This document shows positions 6,967-8,970 of a stretch of 8,970 nucleotides of DNA, in pieces. Below the pieces are notes generated by a model. That model was not told the DNA's origin. It did no database searches and worked only from the letters and a program-made list of their open reading frames with translations. Positions within the stretch are counted from its first letter, which is position 1. Each line of letters begins with the position of its first letter. This stretch comes from Puniceicoccales bacterium (lineage in GTDB: Bacteria > Verrucomicrobiota > Verrucomicrobiia > Opitutales > JAIRLM01), in contig JAIRMB010000028.1 of assembly GCA_031258995.1 (NCBI GenBank), forward strand, positions 1 to 8,970, given 5' to 3'. Position numbers and translations under genes: made by a program.

Positions 6967-7152
6967 ATGGGCAGCCGGTACGCCAGCTTCCGTTACAGGC
7001 AGAGTCTTGCCAATCGGCCGCCGAACCTCCATCGGAGAGGCATTTTCCCTTGTCTTCTATCCGTGGGCGAGTACAGACTGCCCGGTGGGACGATATGGCG
7101 CGGCGCTTGGCTTTATCGGTCTTGTAGGCTGGAATTTTTCGTTTGGAATTGA
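6967..7152 (+). CDS. Small 61-aa ORF with strong RBS between tilS and the Pmp-like gene
   Basis: The ATG at 6967 has AAGGAGG six bases upstream. It encodes a basic, Arg-rich 61-residue peptide (begins MGSRYASFRYRQSL, ends EFFVWN) that stops at TGA 7150-7152. I do not recognise it, and it has no clear signal peptide or membrane segment. It overlaps the first 68 bases of the Pmp-like gene (if that starts at GTG 7085) in another frame. Possible explanations are a leader ORF giving translational coupling, a short independent peptide, or the true beginning of the Pmp-like gene joined by a +1 frameshift (programmed, mutational or a sequencing error). The SD supports initiation here; the peptide's function does not follow from its sequence. 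Confidence 0.4.
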   Translation: MGSRYASFRYRQSLANRPPNLHRRGIFPCLLSVGEYRLPGGTIWRGAWLYRSCRLEFFVWN

Positions 7153-8970
7153 CGACAGTGTAATCCTTGTGCGCTGGACCGATCCCGCCGAAGTAGGAAT
7201 TGAATCAGCCATCCAAGGTGCAGCTGACGGCTGCGTGCTACTTTTCCCAGAGAGTGTGTTCGTGTTTGAAACTGATTCTGCAGTCTGTATCGGTAAAAAC
7301 ATCGCGCTACGGGGCGAGGGACCGCAGACGCTATTGAAGAAAGTGGCCGGCCGCACCTGTGGATTTTTTAATTTCACCGGTGCGGCGGGCGGCGTGGAAA
7401 ATATCGCCTTCGATGGTCAAACCTTAGCGGAGGACGGCGGAGCGCTTATCTGCTCCGACAATTTCGCCAATGGAATTCACAATTCCCTGTTTGTCGAAAA
7501 CACTTGTAACAGCAGGGGAGGGGCGCTCTGCTGCGCGGATTTTTATGGAGACCTTTGCTCTTCAATATTCGCTCAAAATACCGCCCAAAATGGTGGCGGT
7601 GCGGCGTTTGTTTGCCTTAATTTCAAAGGATCGGAGGGCAATTTTTGCGATCTGGGCAATAGTTATTTTCTAAGGAATCGGACAGAGGCAGGCCATGGCG
7701 GTGCGCTACTCGTGAACGGCAGTGCCGAACTGGCCGCAAAAACGGGCGATGTGATTTTCCAGGGAAATTCCGCAGACGGCCACCGGGAAGGAATTTTTTT
7801 CGAAAATGATCAATGCGATGATACGGTGAAAATTGGCGCCGAATCGGGCCGTACCTTCTACTGCTATGATCCCATCCGGAGCAGTGGCAATGAAGGGCAA
7901 AGAGACCTTGTTTGGGAAATTAACCCCCTTTCCACTCAGACCGGTACGGTTCTTTGGGACGGCTACCGATCGGAAATTTGGTTTGAGGGAGGTACCGGAG
8001 CAACGGTTTCCTACGGCACAATGGTGCTGCAGAACGGCGCCTCCTTCGGCGCTGGCGAAGGAAATTTCGCAGGACAAGATGGAAACTATGGCTCGTTCAC
8101 TCTGGGCGAATCTGCCACCTTGCGCATTGGCTACGAGCAATTGTCTAAAAATTTTAACATAGAAAGCGGCAAAGTTTGTACCGCCTACGAGTGGCCCATC
8201 TACAGCAAAAGTAATGTAAGCGAAATCAATGCTTTCAACACCATTCTTAGTGGAACATTGCAGTTCTTATTGCCTACGAATGTTACGGCAAATGATGTGT
8301 TGCTGCGTTTTCCCTATGGGGATGTGCAACTCACTGACACGGCAAAAATTGCCGTGGGCGCCGTCGGAACGCTGCAAAGTTTGCTGATAGATGAATCGGT
8401 TGTCTTGATCCAATGTGACGGCGAGACTCTCTCTGGAAGAGAAGACTATTCCAACAGCACTGGGGAAGAGCTGGAAAATTTCTGTGTTCCCGGCTATGTA
8501 TTTGCCATTTGTAGAAACGATACGCAACTCCTTGCCACGCTCGTAAATTCTGAGAGTGCTCCTTCCTACCTCGGCAGACCGAATCCGCCTGAACCTTGGC
8601 CACTTTTCCCCATTCCGTCCGACATCGTCACCGTCCGAAATCAGGACAGTGAAGACCTTTCTAGCTCTGGCTCAATCGTCAGCAGTAGGAGTAGCTCGAG
8701 TGTCTCCAGCGGCTCTGGCAGTTCGGACGCGAGTTCCGGTAGCGGAAGCAGTTCCAGTGGCTCTGGCAGTTCGGACGCGAGTTCCAGTGGCGGAAGCAGT
8801 TCCAGCGGCTCTGGCAGTTCGGACGCGAGTTCCGGTAGCGGAAGCAGTTCCAGCGGCTCTAGCAGTTCGGACGCGAGTTCCAGTAGCGGGAGTAGCTCGA
8901 GTGTCTCCAGTGGCTCTGGCAGTTCGGATGCGAGTTCCAGTAGCGGAAGCAGTTCCAGTGACTCTGGCAG
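7085..8970 (+). CDS. Secreted Pmp-like beta-helix protein with Ser/Gly/Asp tether (3' end beyond right edge)
   Basis: At least 628 residues are encoded. From GTG 7085 the protein begins MGRYGAALGFIGLVGWNFSFG, a plausible signal peptide with cleavage after SFG (residue 21). A right-handed beta-helix passenger follows (about 39-245). It contains the alternating motifs of chlamydial polymorphic membrane proteins: GGALI (118), FVEN (136), GGALC (145), FAQN (162), GGAAF (171), FLRN (195), GGALL (205) and FQGN (225). A beta-rich middle region includes SGTLQFLLP (389). Then come a Pro-rich joint PNPPEPWPLFPIP (499-511) and, from residue 526, a Ser/Gly/Asp low-complexity tether encoded by tandem repeats. 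There are about 16 cysteines. The family is secreted to the surface, often as autotransporters or adhesins; the anchoring or barrel domain would be past the window. The start is uncertain: there is no good SD at 7085, TTG 7006 is upstream in frame, and the frame is open back to the tilS stop. Confidence 0.8.
   Translation, partial: MGRYGAALGFIGLVGWNFSFGIDDSVILVRWTDPAEVGIESAIQGAADGCVLLFPESVFVFETDSAVCIGKNIALRGEGPQTLLKKVAGRTCGFFNFTGAAGGVENIAFDGQTLAEDGGALICSDNFANGIHNSLFVENTCNSRGGALCCADFYGDLCSSIFAQNTAQNGGGAAFVCLNFKGSEGNFCDLGNSYFLRNRTEAGHGGALLVNGSAELAAKTGDVIFQGNSADGHREGIFFENDQCDDTVKIGAESGRTFYCYDPIRSSGNEGQRDLVWEINPLSTQTGTVLWDGYRSEIWFEGGTGATVSYGTMVLQNGASFGAGEGNFAGQDGNYGSFTLGESATLRIGYEQLSKNFNIESGKVCTAYEWPIYSKSNVSEINAFNTILSGTLQFLLPTNVTANDVLLRFPYGDVQLTDTAKIAVGAVGTLQSLLIDESVVLIQCDGETLSGREDYSNSTGEELENFCVPGYVFAICRNDTQLLATLVNSESAPSYLGRPNPPEPWPLFPIPSDIVTVRNQDSEDLSSSGSIVSSRSSSSVSSGSGSSDASSGSGSSSSGSGSSDASSSGGSSSSGSGSSDASSGSGSSSSGSSSSDASSSSGSSSSVSSGSGSSDASSSSGSSSSDSG
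8690..8970 (+). repeat. 48-bp tandem repeat encoding the Ser/Gly/Asp tether, within a 201-bp higher-order repeat
   Basis: Units begin at 8711, 8759, 8807, 8855 (57 bp, with a 9-bp insertion), 8912 and 8960 (cut by the edge). Each 48-bp unit encodes 16 residues of the type GSGSSDASSGSGSSSS, and the units differ by a few substitutions. The flank AGTAGCTCGAGTGTCTCCAG at 8690-8709 recurs at 8891-8910, and the following 60 bp also match closely. Thus a 201-bp (67-codon) block appears to be duplicating. All periods are multiples of three, so copy-number change keeps the reading frame. The array probably continues beyond the window. Confidence 0.9.

Noticed and set aside
7706..8140. 144-codon minus-strand ORF inside the Pmp-like gene
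   Set aside because: It is the antisense shadow of the beta-helix frame, which has clear family motifs.
8711..8970. Tandem repeats considered as a CRISPR array
   Set aside because: The units are contiguous, in frame and lack unique spacers; they encode a Ser/Gly/Asp linker.

Overview
The window looks like chromosomal DNA of a Gram-negative member of the PVC superphylum, most probably Verrucomicrobiota (an Opitutae/Puniceicoccales-like lineage). This is inferred mainly from the signal peptidase I, which has a long charged N-terminal extension, the motif IPTNSMWPSYKGM around the catalytic serine and a very large insertion before the catalytic lysine. A chlamydial Pmp-type repeat protein at the right edge also fits. 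DNA is moderately GC-rich and starts are often non-ATG (TTG, GTG) with weak Shine-Dalgarno (SD) sites. No lineage assignment can be proven from this window alone.

Layout, left to right: (1) the N-terminal 245 residues of an ExeA/MshM-type secretion AAA+ ATPase on the minus strand, cut by the left edge; (2) a roughly 550 bp intergenic region with several small palindromes and no convincing gene; (3) mutS, complete, plus strand; (4) lepB, minus strand, convergent with mutS and only 20 bp away; (5) an unrecognised two-membrane-segment protein on the minus strand, 47 bp upstream of lepB, with a good sigma70-like promoter predicted to start the transcript on or beside its GTG codon; (6) tilS, plus strand, divergent from (5); (7) a large secreted right-handed beta-helix protein, plus strand, running off the right edge. 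It has FxxN/GGA[LIV] repeats like chlamydial polymorphic membrane proteins, many cysteines, a Pro-rich joint and a Ser/Gly/Asp tether encoded by a 48 bp tandem repeat.

The mutS, lepB and tilS genes are housekeeping genes for mismatch repair, export processing and tRNA-Ile lysidinylation. The less ordinary content is the Pmp-like protein with its repeat-encoded tether and ambiguous start, preceded by a 61-codon ORF carrying the best SD site in the window, and the orphan protein with two adjacent hydrophobic segments. A shared role for these two in surface or host-interaction biology is possible but is only inference. A short word, GGAAATT, also appears far more often than expected across both strands.
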